From: Saccopteryx bilineata | Taxonomy: Eukaryota > Chordata > Mammalia > Chiroptera > Emballonuridae | Assembly (NCBI RefSeq): GCF_036850765.1 | Contig: NC_089498.1 | Location: 48,411,795 to 48,475,794 of the forward strand | Length of the DNA stretch: 64,000 nucleotides | Reading direction: 5' to 3' | Program-made: the position numbers and the translations under genes | Notes under the pieces: generated by a model | Seen by the model: only the letters and a program-made list of their open reading frames with translations | The model's database searches: none | Told to the model about the DNA's origin: nothing | Shown here: one piece after another, positions 11,591 through 22,486 of the stretch | Position numbering within the stretch: position 1 is the stretch's first letter | Layout of the letters: each line of letters starts with the position of its first letter

Positions 11591-13585
11591 CATTCAATGG
11601 TTGTTGAGCAACACTATATGCCATGCAACCTTGTAAGCACAGAGGATGTGGTAGAGAACAAAGAAATCAGAAACTCTCGCTTCATGGAGCTGACACTCAA
11701 GTAGAGGGAGAGAAATAATAAAATAATAAAAATATATATTAGAGAGTAATAAGTACCAAGAAGGTAAAGTAAAACAGGAAAGGAAAATGTGAAGCGTTTG
11801 GCAAGGGAGTTGGAACTTTTGAATGTTCAGGGCACGCCTCTCTGTGAAAGTGACTAAGTAAGAAGATGAAGGGAGCAGGGAGCGAGCTATGCAGATTGCT
11901 TTCACTGGCAATAGCCAGTTGTCACATGGGTTTGTTCTTTAGGAGAAAAAATTCAGTCTAGCGCAATAAGTAATGAGTCATTCCCTAACAGATATTAAAA
12001 TTAATGCTAGTAGATTGGATGAGGTCAGCAGGGAGTGATTAAAATAAAGAAAAAAAATCTGATCTAGATATTGAGCCCTATAGCATGCCAATATAGACAA
12101 ATGAGTAAATATCAGCCAGAGAGACTGAGAATAGCAAGAACTACACAAGCAGAACCACGTGTGTTGTGTCCCAGGATCAAAATGAAAATGTATCTCAAGG
12201 GCAGAAAGAATGCTGCTGCCATAGCAAATAAGCTAGATGAGGACTAAGAAGTAGAGTTAACACATAGCAATAACTGGTGTCTTTGAGAAAATGTTTTGGG
12301 TGGAGTGCGGGAATGAAAACTTACTTGGCGTGAAAGTAAGGAGAGAAAGGACTGTGTCTCAATAGCTCTTTCAACATGTTGTGCTGTAAAGAGGAGAGAA
12401 AAGAAGTGTGACTGTGACGAAGACTAAGTGAAATCAGGAGAGGGGCTACTTGATGTAATGTGTTCAAGGAAAAGAAAAAAAATGGAAGAGAAGCATCTTA
12501 CATATTCAGGATTTAGCAATATCATTAATTTAGTCTGAGACTTAACTGAAGAATGAAAGAAAACACAGAAAAAATATCTGTCTTAAGCAGGAGGGAAAAC
12601 CAGAAGAATGAGGGATGGGGGTAGTCTCAGAAATCATGGGGAGCTTCTACAGAAAGATTTCACCAGCCTCCCAGCTTCTTACTGTCAGTGTCATCCCTGA
12701 GCTGCGGAAGGTCCTCTAGGCAGTGCTCAGCTGGTACGGGGGCAACAAGTACACTCCCTATGGGTTTGAGATTGATGGGTACCATGGCCATCTTTGCAGA
12801 AGTGTCTCATAGAAGTGACTTTGGTCATGCCATCCTAAAATGCCAGTGCTTCAATTCTTAGGTTTTAAAATATTGAATAGTATATGTATAGACATATCTT
12901 TAAATTTTTTTATTTATTTGGGAGAATACCAAAGTCATTAACATTTATATAAAAGCGTCATGAAATTTTATCATTCGTAAGTGCAAGCAAAATACCACTT
13001 AAAAATGATCTTTGAAAGAATAATTTACAGAAAGTGTAGCAACTATTCCATCATCTTAGTTCAAAACATCCACCCATATGTGCAGGGCAGTGGGGTTTGT
13101 GTTGTCACTGAAATGAAATAGATGTGGGTTCTGTCTTCCATGAAATTGAGAAATGTGAGGGCACAAATAAAGTAACGACCAGGGGAGAAAACTGAAAATT
13201 TCTTAAGCCAAAGATAAATACACTAACTGCTTAGAGAAAAGTTTATTCAGAAAAATTTCTGGAGGAGGAAATGGGTAAATTCAATCTTAAGAGTTAGGTA
13301 AGCTATAAACATGAATCATCAAAATAAACTGAGTTTGCAAATTTGAGTTTACAAATCCATGCATACTAACAAACCATACTAACTACTCAAGCCACAGAAG
13401 TATTTGAAAATAAAGATCTTTATTTAGTAATAACTGGTAACTTCATTATGGATTGAGTCTACTGAGTTAGGCACTGCCCTCAAACTGATCATCTTCTGGG
13501 ATGCTGTACTGCTGAGATGGAGAATGAAATGGGTCCCTGAAATGTAGGTATAGATAACTTTAAACTCACATCCCAGACTCATAAT
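11591..13585. other. mostly unique sequence
   Basis: The first ~130 bp (ATTCATTCAATGGTTGTTGAGC...CATGGAGCTGACACTCAAGTAG) look like an old L2/MIR-type remnant. At 12,665-12,840 there is a more GC-rich block that may be a processed-pseudogene scrap, but no frame gave a protein I recognise. Otherwise no repeat or gene is seen. Confidence 0.35.
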
Positions 13586-13589
13586 GCGA

Positions 13590-13930
13590 AAGTGCTTATT
13601 ATCCCTTGAACAACCTGCTGTTTCTTTCCTTTGTGCTTTTGCTCAGGATGTTCTCTCTGCCATAAATGCCCTTTCTCTACTTCTTCACCTGGGTTACTCA
13701 ACTCAGTGACCACCTTTATCAAGACATGTGACTCCACAGAGAGGATTATGCCCCTCTTGCTTGTTCTTCTGTAATACCCCATGATGGCCTCTGTCCTCAG
13801 ACATATCTCATACTACTGACAATTGACCAACCTCTTTCCTGAATTGTCACGGCACCATGAACTCCTTATTTTTTTATCCCTCTTGCTATGTTTATTCTTA
13901 GCACAGAGTAGGCACTCCAATCAGACACTG
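13590..13930 (+). repeat. LINE-2 3'-end-like remnant
   Basis: CAGGATGTTCTCTCTGCC, CTTCACCTGGGTTACTCAACTC and, further on, GCACAGAGTAGGCACTCCAAT follow the order of the L2 tail. Confidence 0.5.
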
Positions 13931-14319
13931 TATTTATTATATGGGGAAAATATAATCCATTTACATATTTTGTAGTTTATTGATATATTAGAATTTATTT
14001 CTACTGTTCCATTTTGTACTGTATAAACTGTTATGCTTTATTTAAAAAAAAATCTTTCCTGTATCCTCTTGGGTAGATTTCTTTTAAAAAGTTTTTCTGC
14101 TCTCTTTGTGGTTTGAAGTCATATATTTTATTTTTACAGTATTTTATTTTGGCAATTTAAATTGATATTTAGAAAATGAATACTTCATTTTAGAAAGTCA
14201 GGTAAATTAGCACCAGTACTCTCTGCTTAAACAATACAATGACCTTGAAATGCTTTAAATATTGTCACTCTAATTTTGCATATTATTGTCTCATATTTTA
14301 GTTCATCTTTATTATATTA
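13931..14319. other. unique AT-rich sequence
   Basis: No gene or repeat recognised. It ends at the Helitron 3' boundary; the base next to the element on its sense strand is T, the usual Helitron target. Confidence 0.4.
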
Positions 14320-14345
14320 CTAGCTGTACCCGGCCACGCATTGCT
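14320..14345 (-). other. Helitron 3' terminus: hairpin and CTAG
   Basis: Reverse-strand sequence forms a 5-bp GCCAC/GTGGC stem and ends CTAG|T. It is the recognition and termination structure for rolling-circle transposition in this family. Confidence 0.75.
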
Positions 14346-14404
14346 GTGGCTTATTTTGGTTAAATGGAAAAGAAAGAAAAGAGAAAGTGCATGTTTCTAA
14401 TATG

Positions 14405-14604
14405 TTTAATTTCACAATGCTTGTGGGTATACAATATATTTTTGTTGTTTCATTGTCTGTGCAGATATAGAGATTGTCTGATCTGCCGAGTCTAGAACAC
14501 GCAACATATAATTGTCCATGTGAGAAGCAATCCGTGTGTAGATCTAAAGCGCACAATTCTAAAGACTGGCCCTGAGCTTTGTTGATGGTGATTGCAAACG
14601 CCAA
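14405..14604 (-). pseudogene. Helitron helicase, final motif (fragment)
   Basis: The frame encodes AFAITINKAQGQSLE, a spacer with HTDCFSHGQLYVACSRLG, and NLYICT. The TINKAQGQS and YVACSR blocks are the C-terminal SF1/Pif1 helicase motifs of Helitron transposases (unwinding activity with ATP). It lies directly after the 201-aa fragment upstream, but in another frame, so one frameshift separates them. The rest of the helicase, including the Walker A region, is missing. Confidence 0.8.
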
Positions 14605-15210
14605 TTAAATTGGGAATTGCAGTCTCTTAAATTGAAATGGCATATTCATTGGAATCGTAGGAATGCAAGGAATGAGGACATCTTCACCTTTGAATGGTCC
14701 TGTCAAGATTGTTGCTTCTATGATGTTGCTCATTAATTTTTTACAGTGCACAGACCCAAACACTTCATATTTCACCATGAAATCCATCAGTGATTTCAGC
14801 TTCTGTCTGAAAACATGTGCTGTGATGTCATGCCTATCCATCGGCGATTGGTCAGGAAGTAAGAGCTGTTGTATATCATCCCAAGCTGGACTGTATGTGA
14901 ATGTAATGAATAGGTCTGGACACCCGTAGTGACGAACATACGCAATTGCATCTTGAGCATACTCATGCATATGACATGGACTGCCTGTATATGAAGATGG
15001 CAGAATCCTTAGTCTCCCAACGTTAGTTGTACTACCGTCATTTATGACTGCATCTCGCAAATGAACATATTCTTCAGAGCGAAGCTTGGTCTGATTCAAA
15101 CGGATGAATATCAAACGTTCTGTTTCAATTTTTGCATACATATCTATGATGTATTGGTGAAACAATTGATGGTATTTCAAAATGTAATTGTCTTCATTCT
15201 CTTGAGTCAT
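14605..15210 (-). pseudogene. Helitron Rep start joined to helicase end by internal deletion, 201 aa
   Basis: Residues ~1-150 match the Helitron transposase before the catalytic Rep motif: RLRILPSSYTGSP, MHEYAQDAIAYVRHYG, CPDLFITFTYSPAW, DRHDITAHVFRQKL and KSLMDFM. From about residue 155 the text becomes EATILTGPFKGEDVLIPCIP and PFQFKRLQFPI, which belongs near the helicase C-terminus. So an in-frame deletion has removed the HUH nuclease motif and nearly all helicase motifs while leaving one open frame. The join is seen directly; loss of activity is inferred from the missing motifs. It could be a deletion derivative that once moved in trans or simply a decayed copy. Confidence 0.8.
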
Positions 15211-15360
15211 TAGTCAGTATGAATAATAGTTCATTGCAAAGCATTTCATATTTGTTTCTTTGCCACTGACTGGATTTATCATCTTAACATTGAAGTGATA
15301 TCCATTGACACCATCCCAAAAAATGATTGGATATTACAGGGCATCATAGCATCAATGAAT

Positions 15361-15570
15361 TTATGCGAGTTTTGTCAATTGATTATTTCTCCAATGAAGA
15401 ACAATATCTCTAGGTTGGAATTGATCTCCGACTATAACAACTGCCACTTCATCTATAGTTGGAGCATCGAATCTTCGCACATGTTCTCCAGCAGCCGTTT
15501 TGTCAGCATGAATAAGAATCTTGTGTGTATCAGATGGCATCATGTCAATTGCGGTTTTGAACAAACGCAC
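15361..15570 (-). pseudogene. Helitron transposase N-terminal domain fragment
   Basis: The 69-codon frame reads LFKTAIDMMPSDTHKILIHAD, GEHVRRFDAPTIDEVAVVIVGDQF, then RDIVLHWRN. This is the Helitron-like N domain that precedes the Rep domain. Stops and frameshifts separate it from the flanking fragments. Confidence 0.75.
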
Positions 15571-15897
15571 TAAATTGTTTTTTTCGTGAAGAAGCTCATG
15601 CAGTTGGGAAACGATGGACCTTTTTATGCCAGTAGAAATTCCTCAGCGTGCATTTAATTCATCATTGCCATCGCTGATGAAATACATTTGTAGGAATTTA
15701 TGTTGACCATCTGGAAATGAAAGAAGGGAGCTGACTTTATGATAAATTTGTCCTTTCACTTTGAAAGTTGGCATTAATTGAGCTGTTACAATTTCTGCGC
15801 CGAACGACGTCATTTGGAAGCATGAGTTCTATTTCCTGATGTTAAATAGAAAATGCTTTGATTCAGCAGCATATTCAGCAAGCAAAGTTTTTAATGG

Positions 15898-16107
15898 CTA
15901 TGGTGGTTCTCCAAGTTGAGGCAGTTTAATTTTTCTGGTGGTACAACACATTCCTTTTGTTTCTCCATTAAATTTCAGAGCCTTGCAATAAGAACACACT
16001 TTAGTCATAGTGCCGATGAGAACATGCCAGCTCAAAGTATAATCATCAGCTGGTTGTACTAGAGTACAAGGCAATTGTAATTGTGTGATTGCTGAGCATA
16101 GAGTCAT
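15898..16107 (-). pseudogene. Helitron transposase upstream zinc-ribbon-like fragment
   Basis: CSYCKALKFNGETKGMCC followed by KIKLPQLGEPP is the cysteine-containing segment at the N-terminus of many Helitron transposases (CxxC...CC spacing). The 5' continuation to 16,330 is degraded. Confidence 0.7.
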
Positions 16108-16776
16108 GTTTGACGCTGATTTGCTATTTCTTGTTGATGTCTTTCAGTCACTCACAGCCTGTCGGGTTCATTTTGTTGAGAACGAAGCAGATCTGAAGCT
16201 GCAGAATGCGATCACTGTGCTCACAACCGTGCATCCTCAAGTCTGGCTGCACATAAATGGATTGTAAATCAGAAACATTGAAATGAAATTGTAAAATATT
16301 CAGTATAGCGTGTGTTGCTTTTATGTCCAACAGATGACACTGTTTTTCAAAAATGCATGTTTTTACCTGTCACAGGTGTGACATCTATAGCTATATAATA
16401 ATATAAAAAGAGCATGTATTTGAATGCAATGTTGTGTCAAAATTCCAAAGCAATTGGTGAAGAACTTTCAGAGATTTAAGATTTTGAACAAATGAACATT
16501 TACATTTTTATTTATATAGATGATTATTTTTAATTAAATTAACTTTTTCTGAAGAACAATTAATCATACAAAATTGGTTGAATTTTAAATTTTCTTTTCT
16601 GTTCTATTCATCAACTGAGGTACAAATTTACCTACAATTAATTTCACTAAATATTAAGTATAAAATTTGATGATTTTTAAAAAATATATGTCATGTAACT
16701 ACCACCACAGACATAACAGATTGTATCCATCACTACACATTTTTCTTATACTCATTTGCAATCAATACCTACCTTA

Positions 16777-17155
16777 CTGTCTTAGTTGGTTCTGGCTTTT
16801 TTGTTGGGTAATTATAACAAATTTCCATAGATGTAGTGGCTTAAATAACAAAAATTTCTATCTCATAGTATGGAGGCCAGGAAATCCAAGATCAGAGGGT
16901 TGGCAGATCCAGTGTCTGGAGCAGGCCCACTTCCTTGCTTATATATGACTGTCTTCACATTGTATTCTCATGTGGTGAAGAGCAGAAAGCAGAAGCAAGC
17001 TCTCTTCTTATCAGAGCACTAATTCAATTCATAAGGGATCTACCCTCATGACCTAATCATCCCTTAAAGGTCCTACCTCTTAGTACTATCACATTAAAAG
17101 TAAAGATTTTAATATATAAATTTTAGGAGTTGGCCCACAAACATACAGCCCATAA
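16777..17155 (-). repeat. MaLR (MLT1-type) LTR-like remnant
   Basis: Ordered words GGTAATTATAACAAATTTCCATAG, GTGGCTTAAATAACAAAAATTTCTATCTCATAG, GGAGGCCAGGAAATCCAAGATCAGAGG and CCCTCATGACCTAATCA, with ACAGCCCATAACA at the end, follow the reverse complement of an old ERVL-MaLR LTR. Assignment is from memory. No internal retroviral genes are present. Confidence 0.45.
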
Positions 17156-17308
17156 CATTCACCATAGTTTCAGGAAACCACTGATTTGCTTCCTACCACA
17201 ACTGACTAGAGTTGTCTTTCCTAGAGTCTCATACAAATGGAAAAATTCATGATATACTGTATTGTGCCTACCTTTTTTCACATAATATATTACTAAGATG
17301 CATTCATG

Positions 17309-17686
17309 GCCCTGGCCGGTTGGCTCAGTGGTAGAACATCAGTCTGGTGTGTGGATGCTGGGTTTGATTCCCGGTCAGGTCACACAGGAAAAGTGCCCAT
17401 CTGCTTTTCCACCCCCTTCCCCTCTCACTTCTTTCTTTCTCTCTCTCTCTCTCTCTCTCTCTTTTCCTCCTGCAGCCATGGCTCGATTGGAGTGAGTTGG
17501 CCCCAGGCGCTGAAGATGGCTCCATGGCCTCCACCTCAGGTGCTAAAAAAAATGACTCTGGATGCAAGGAGCAAGGGCCCCCCAGAAGGGCAGAGCATTG
17601 CCCCCTAGTGGGCTTGCAGGGTGGATCCCAGTCGGAGTACATGTGGGAGTCTGCTTCTGCCTCCCTTCCTCTCACTAAAAAAACAA
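17309..17686 (+). mobile_element. SINE family A (Rhin-1-like), full length
   Basis: tRNA-like head (GGCTCAGTGGTAGAAC, GGTTTGATTCCC), the CATCTGCTTTTCCACCCC block, a (TC)n run at about 17,421-17,462, and an A-rich tail. The TSD AAGATGCATTCATG is perfect at 17,295-17,308 and 17,687-17,700. Confidence 0.9.
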
Positions 17687-17989
17687 AAGATGCATTCATG
17701 TTGTGTATATCAATAGTTCCTTTTTATTGCTGGAGAGAATATTGATGGTATGGAAGTACAACAACTATTTTTATTCATTAATCAACTGATAAATATTTGT
17801 GTTATTTCCTGTTTGAGTCTACTATGAATAAAGCTTCTATGAACATTGACATACAATTCTTTGTGTGACCATGTTTTTATTAATTTTGGTAATTACCGAG
17901 AAGTTAAACTTCTGAGTCATATGATGAGTATATTTCTTTTCTAAATTTTATTATTATATTTTTATCAGTAAGCATATTAATATCACATA

Positions 17990-18070
17990 TACACTGCTCA
18001 CACAAATTAGGGGATATTTCAAAATAAATATGAAGCAATAAAATATCCCTTAATTTTTGTAAGCAGTGTA
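17990..18070. mobile_element. 81-bp near-palindromic MITE with TA ends (mariner-like)
   Basis: The left TACACTGCTCACACAAATTA and the right TAATTTTTGTAAGCAGTGTA are inverse copies, and the pairing extends to about 31 bp on each side (...GGGGATATTTC / AAAATATCCC...). The centre is AAATAAATATGAAGCAAT. Ends begin and finish with TA, the mariner target. It has no coding sequence and could only be moved by a transposase from elsewhere. Confidence 0.7.
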
Positions 18071-18290
18071 CTTTTAAAAATAAAATAATTTTAAGAGATG
18101 TAGTCCTAAATATGATATCAAAAATGTGGGGCTGATAAAGGTGAATGTATGTTTATTTTTATAAGAAATGTCTAAACTGTTTTTCAAAATAATAGTACTA
18201 TTTTGTGCGAGAGTTCCTGTTGTTCCATATACTCATCAACGTTTGGAGTTATCAGTATTTTTAATCATATCTATTCTGTGGAGATTTGTG

Positions 18291-19180
18291 TGTTTCAACA
18301 TAAAAATTTCCTAAAGAAGACTAATCATGCTGAGAATGTTTTTTGTCTTGTGGATATATAAAGGTAGTGATATAAAGCATCCTTAGTGTGATTTAGAAAG
18401 AAAGCTTTCCAGCATTTAGTTTGTAATTACGTTTACTTTACATATCCTTATTAATATATTGACCTAAGCTTATTTGGTCATGTGCAAGGTTTAGAACAGG
18501 TTATAGAAGCTGTTTTATATTGGATTATAAGTAATTATTTGTTAAATAAATGTCTGTAATTGTGGTTAAATTTGACCTAAGACTTGCTTTTCTTTGAATA
18601 GGTATTATTTTTTATCAAAGTTGTTCTACATCCATTGAGTTAATCATATAATTTTTGTCTTTTAATCTATTAATTTGCTAAATTACACTGATATTTTAAT
18701 AATAATCCAATTCTACAGTACTAGGATAAACTGAGCTTGGTCACCATATATTAGTTGTTATACATTACTATATTCAGTTATATGAGTTTTTTTAGGATTT
18801 TTGCATTTATCCTCATGAATAAGATTAACCTGTAAAATTTCTTTTTAACACTATTGGCTTTCTGATATATCAAATCCTCAAACATTATCAACACAACCTG
18901 TTGATGAGACAAAGCTGATAATATGATGAGACAATTCCTTATCGCCATAACAGAACATCAGCTCAGCAAAGCTTTGTCAGTGTCTATAAGAAGGGGAGGG
19001 TAAGGTCAGCTTTTATTCAATTGACAGTTTGATTTAAAGGTAGGACTTTTAAAGGAGGCAGGGCCAATTAGGGCTGAATAAATATTCAACATATAAGAAG
19101 TTCAGAATTGATGGAAAGACAGTGAAGTATTAAAAAATCTTAAGGTATAAACTTTCCATTAGTGAGTTGATGAGTCTTCC
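18291..19180. other. unique AT-rich sequence
   Basis: No convincing gene; part of it may be further decayed L1. Nothing assignable. Confidence 0.35.
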
Positions 19181-19182
19181 AG

Positions 19183-19186
<4 letters not shown>

Positions 19187-19220
<34 letters not shown>

Positions 19221-19570
19221 TGAGAGAAGAGAGAAGGCAGAGACAGACTCTTGCATGCACCCAAACCGCTGTCTATCTGGCAGGCCCACTAGGAGGCAAT
19301 GTTCTGCCCATCTGGGGCCCTTGCTTCATTGCAACAGGAGCCATTTTTTAGTGCCTGAGGTGGAGGCTATGGAGCCATCCTCAATGCCCAGGGCCAACTT
19401 GCTCTAATTGAGCCATGGCTGCAGAACGGGAAGAGAGAGAGACAGAGAAGCAAGAAGGGGAGGGTTGGAGAAGCAGATGGGCATTTCTCCTTAGCGCTCT
19501 GACTGGGAATCTAACCCGAGACATCCACACGTCGGGCTGATGCTCTATTACTGAGCCAACCGTCCAGGGC
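19187..19570 (-). mobile_element. SINE family A (Rhin-1-like), diverged
   Basis: Minus-strand head at 19,500-19,570 (GGTTGGCTCAGTAATAGAGC, GGGTTAGATTCCC), body with the CATCTGCTTCTCCAACCC block, and a long A-tail seen as a T-run at 19,184-19,219. The short repeat CCAGAA on both sides is compatible with a TSD. Confidence 0.85.
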
Positions 19571-19692
19571 CCAGAAAATTCTTATTATAAAGAATCAGAT
19601 AACCATTTGCTTGATTAAGAGACTCCTGGAATAATAAAATCATGCTAGCAAATGCAAAGAAATAGCACAAGTCATGTAAACACACAGGGTAA

Positions 19693-19746
19693 GATGTGGT
19701 TTTGTTCAGTGTTCAGGCTGATGTGGTTTTGTTCAGTGTTCAGGCT
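19693..19746 (+). repeat. perfect 27-bp tandem duplication
   Basis: A 27-bp unit starting GATGTGGTTTTGTTCAGTG occurs twice in direct contact with no mismatch that I can find. Confidence 0.85.
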
Positions 19747-19979
19747 GAGTATGGGGATAAATGGTTTCTGTTTTCAGAAACTGGGAGTCAGGATTGTGCT
19801 AGGTTCATAAAACGAGCTATGGAGTGTTTTCATTTTGCATGTTATAGCACATTTTGTATAAGATTAGAACCGTTTGTTATTTGAGTATTTGGTTGTACCT
19901 TCTTTTTGAAACTAAGGTTGGTGCTGTCTTTGTGAGAAGATAATTTTAGCATTGACTTTTATCCTTTTTTTCTTTTCTT

Positions 19980-20194
19980 TAATTTTTTTTTATTTATTCA
20001 TTTTTTTTTTAGAGAGGAGAGGGAGAGACAGAGAGAGAGAGAGAGAGAGAGGAGAGACAGAGAGAGAAGGGGGGAGGAGCTGGAAGCATCAACTCCCATA
20101 TGTGCCTTGACCAGGCAAGCCCAGGGTTTCGAACTGGCAACCTCAGCATTTCCAGGTCGACGCTTTATCCACTGCACCACCACAGGTCAGGCCT
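19980..20194 (-). mobile_element. SINE family B (tRNA-derived, GACCTGTGGTGG type)
   Basis: On the minus strand: GCCTGACCTGTGGTGGTGCAG, GGATAAAGCGTCGACC, GTTCGAAACCC, CTTGCCTGGTCAAGGCACATATGGG, then a (TC)n tract and an A/T-rich tail. Same family as 25,583, 38,589 and 49,917. Confidence 0.85.
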
Positions 20195-20204
20195 TTTTTT
20201 CTTT

Positions 20205-21670
20205 TTTTTAATGATAAACTTTATTTTTTAGAGCAATTTTATATTCACAGAAAGCCAGAGAAAAGCACAGAAAATTCCCATTTACCTCTTGCCCCTGGCA
20301 CACGACATAGCCTCTCCACTATCAACATCCTAAACCAGAGGGTACATTTGTTACAATCAATGAACCTACATTGACACATCATTATGGCCCAAAGTCCATG
20401 GTTTGTATTAGTGGTTACTCTTGGTGTTGTACATTCTGAGTTTTGACAAGTGTATAATGACAGGTATCCACTACTACAGTATCATACAGAGTAACTTCAC
20501 TGATCTAAAAATCTTCTGTGTTCCACCAATGCATCCCTTTTTTCCTCCTAACCCCTAGCAGCCACTGATCTTTCACTTTCGTTTTGAATTTTCCATTATA
20601 TCATGGAGTTGGAAACATACAATTGGTAGTTTTTTCAGATTGACTTCTTTCAGTTTGAAATCTGAAATTAAGCTTTCACCATGTTCTTTTCCTGTCTTGA
20701 TAGTTCATTTTCTTTTTTAGTGATGAGCAGTATTTTATTGTCTGGATGAACTACAGTTTATTTATGCTTTCACCTATTAAAGGACATGTTGGCAATTATT
20801 AATAAAGCTGCTATAAACATGTGTGTGCAAGTTTTTGTGTGAACATAAAGTTTCAACTCATTTAGGTAAATCCCATGGAGCATAATTGCTGCGTTTTATG
20901 TTAAGAATACATTTAGCTTTGTGAGAAACTGCCAAACTGTTTGCCAAGGTGGTTGCATCATGTGTCCTCAACAGCAATGAGTTTCTGTTGTTCCATATCT
21001 TTACTAGCGTTTGGTGTTGCCAGTATTTGGGGTTTTGACAATTCCAATGGGTGTGTAGTGGTATCTCAACACAGTTTTCATTTTCACTTTCCTAATGACA
21101 CATGGTGTTGAGTATCTTTTCATATGCTTATTTGCCATCTTCTTGGTGTATCTTCTTTGGTGAGGTTTGTGCCCATTTCTTAAACGGGTTGTTTGTTGTC
21201 TTCTTGTTGAATTTTAAGTTTTCTGTACATTTTGTATGTCAGTCCTTTATCAGATATGTTTTTTGCAAATATTTTCTCCAAGTCTGTGGCATGTTTTCTT
21301 GTTCTAGTGACAGTTTCTTTTGTAGAGCAGATGTTTTTTTATTTTAATGAGGTCCAGATTATTAATGATTTCTTTCATGGACTGTGCTTTGCTTTTGGTG
21401 TTGTATTGCAAAAGTCACAGCACACCCAAGGTCATTTTGATTTTCTCCTATGGTATCACCTAGAAGTTTTATAGTTTTTCACTGTACATTTACATTTATC
21501 AACCATTTTGAATTAATTTTTGAGACGGGTATAAGGCCTATGTCTTAATTTAATTCATTTTTTTTAACATCAATGTCTAGTTGTTAAGCACCATCTGTTC
21601 TATGTTCTTTTAAGTTTAGCCTTATGTTTAAAAAGATATTTATTCAATTTCCCTCTGATTTCTAGGTATT
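20205..21670 (-). pseudogene. 5'-truncated old L1: 3' UTR and ORF2 C-terminus
   Basis: The minus strand shows an L1M-type 3' UTR (20,205-20,700, with TATAATGTGCCA-like and ATGGACTTTGGGCCATAATG text) and, from about 20,700 to 21,670, ORF2 C-terminal sequence in broken frames (e.g. GATACCACTACACACCC..., GTTGAGATACC block). It is older than the full-length L1s and inactive. Confidence 0.65.
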
Positions 21671-22478
21671 TTATAGTGGGAGGTTTTCCAGTGTATCTTT
21701 TTTTTTTATCATGATGTCAGAAAAGGAAGTTTCCTATAAATGTTTGTTGAAGCAAATTAGTCACATGACTGGGAAAGTACTCAGATAGTTGATTCTGTTA
21801 GAAAAAAAAGAAGTGAATCAGTAAATTCAGCAGTTTGCTAGTTTTCTGTATCATTTGATTTCCCAAGTTTCATCAGCATATATTCTGAAACCACATACAT
21901 GCCATGGTATTACTTAACTGTAGCCATGGGCATGATTTTCCTGAGTCAGGTCCAAGTATGACATCTGTGGTGAGCTCAGATCCTGTTTGTGGCTGGACTG
22001 AGGCAGGTTGCAAAGGATGTATGGGGTTAGGAAGTGGAAGGCATTTGGCCCACAGAAAAAAGACCGCAAAATAAAAATACCTGCCATGTTGTTCTAAAGA
22101 GAGATTTAACACCTGTTACAAGTTAGTTTTCAAATAAAAGCATACAATCATGATTCTTATAGAGAGGGAAAAGTGAGCATGCATTAAGCATTTTATTTAA
22201 CTCAAAATGAGAGAACTACACTGTTGTAATTGGTTCAAAGGAGAAATCACAAAAGTACAAATATATATTAAATCAAGGAACATGGAAATGAATGTGCATG
22301 GTGACACAACACTAGCCTATTCCAAGTCAAGGAGTGAAGTCAACTGAACCTCCCTTTGACAGGATGGGATTTGCATGTCTATAGACAAGCATTCATTTCC
22401 TTCAATTATGTGTAAATTTCAGAGTTGTAAAACAGCTTCCATAGAATTACAATAGGATGTCCTACCTAGAAGGATGTG
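21671..22478. other. unique sequence
   Basis: No repeat, exon or RNA that I can name. Confidence 0.4.
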
Positions 22479-22486
22479 CTATAGAC

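Larger units (their letters stand above)
14320..16390 (-). mobile_element. Helitron, internally deleted and decayed
   Basis: On the minus strand the element ends in CTAG at 14,323-14,320, followed by T. Just before lies a hairpin (GCCAC...GTGGC stem, 8-nt loop, 13 nt from the end). CTRR plus a subterminal hairpin is the Helitron 3' hallmark. Coding remnants in the expected order are: a cysteine-containing N-terminal piece (15,898-16,107), Helitron N-domain (15,361-15,570), the start of the Rep domain and the C-terminus of the helicase (14,605-15,210), and the last helicase motif (14,405-14,604). The 5' end is uncertain. I place it near the AT-rich TCACAGGTGTGACATC region around 16,390 but see no clear 5' TC. 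No autonomous function is possible. Confidence 0.85.
17156..18290 (-). repeat. old L1 remnant, split by a SINE and a MITE
   Basis: On the minus strand this is ORF2/3'-UTR-type L1 sequence: GTTTCCTAAAGA..., TTCATAGAAGCTTTATTCATAGTAGACTCAAAC-type text around 17,820-17,850 and the ATTTTGAAAAACAGTTTAGAC block at 18,170-18,195, in the usual L1 order. It is interrupted by a SINE A (17,309-17,686) and by a small MITE (17,990-18,070). Confidence 0.5.

Noticed and set aside
12665..12840. Possible processed pseudogene fragment (frame with WYGGNKYTPYGFEIDGYHG)
   Set aside because: I could not recognise the parent protein, and only about 25 codons are open.
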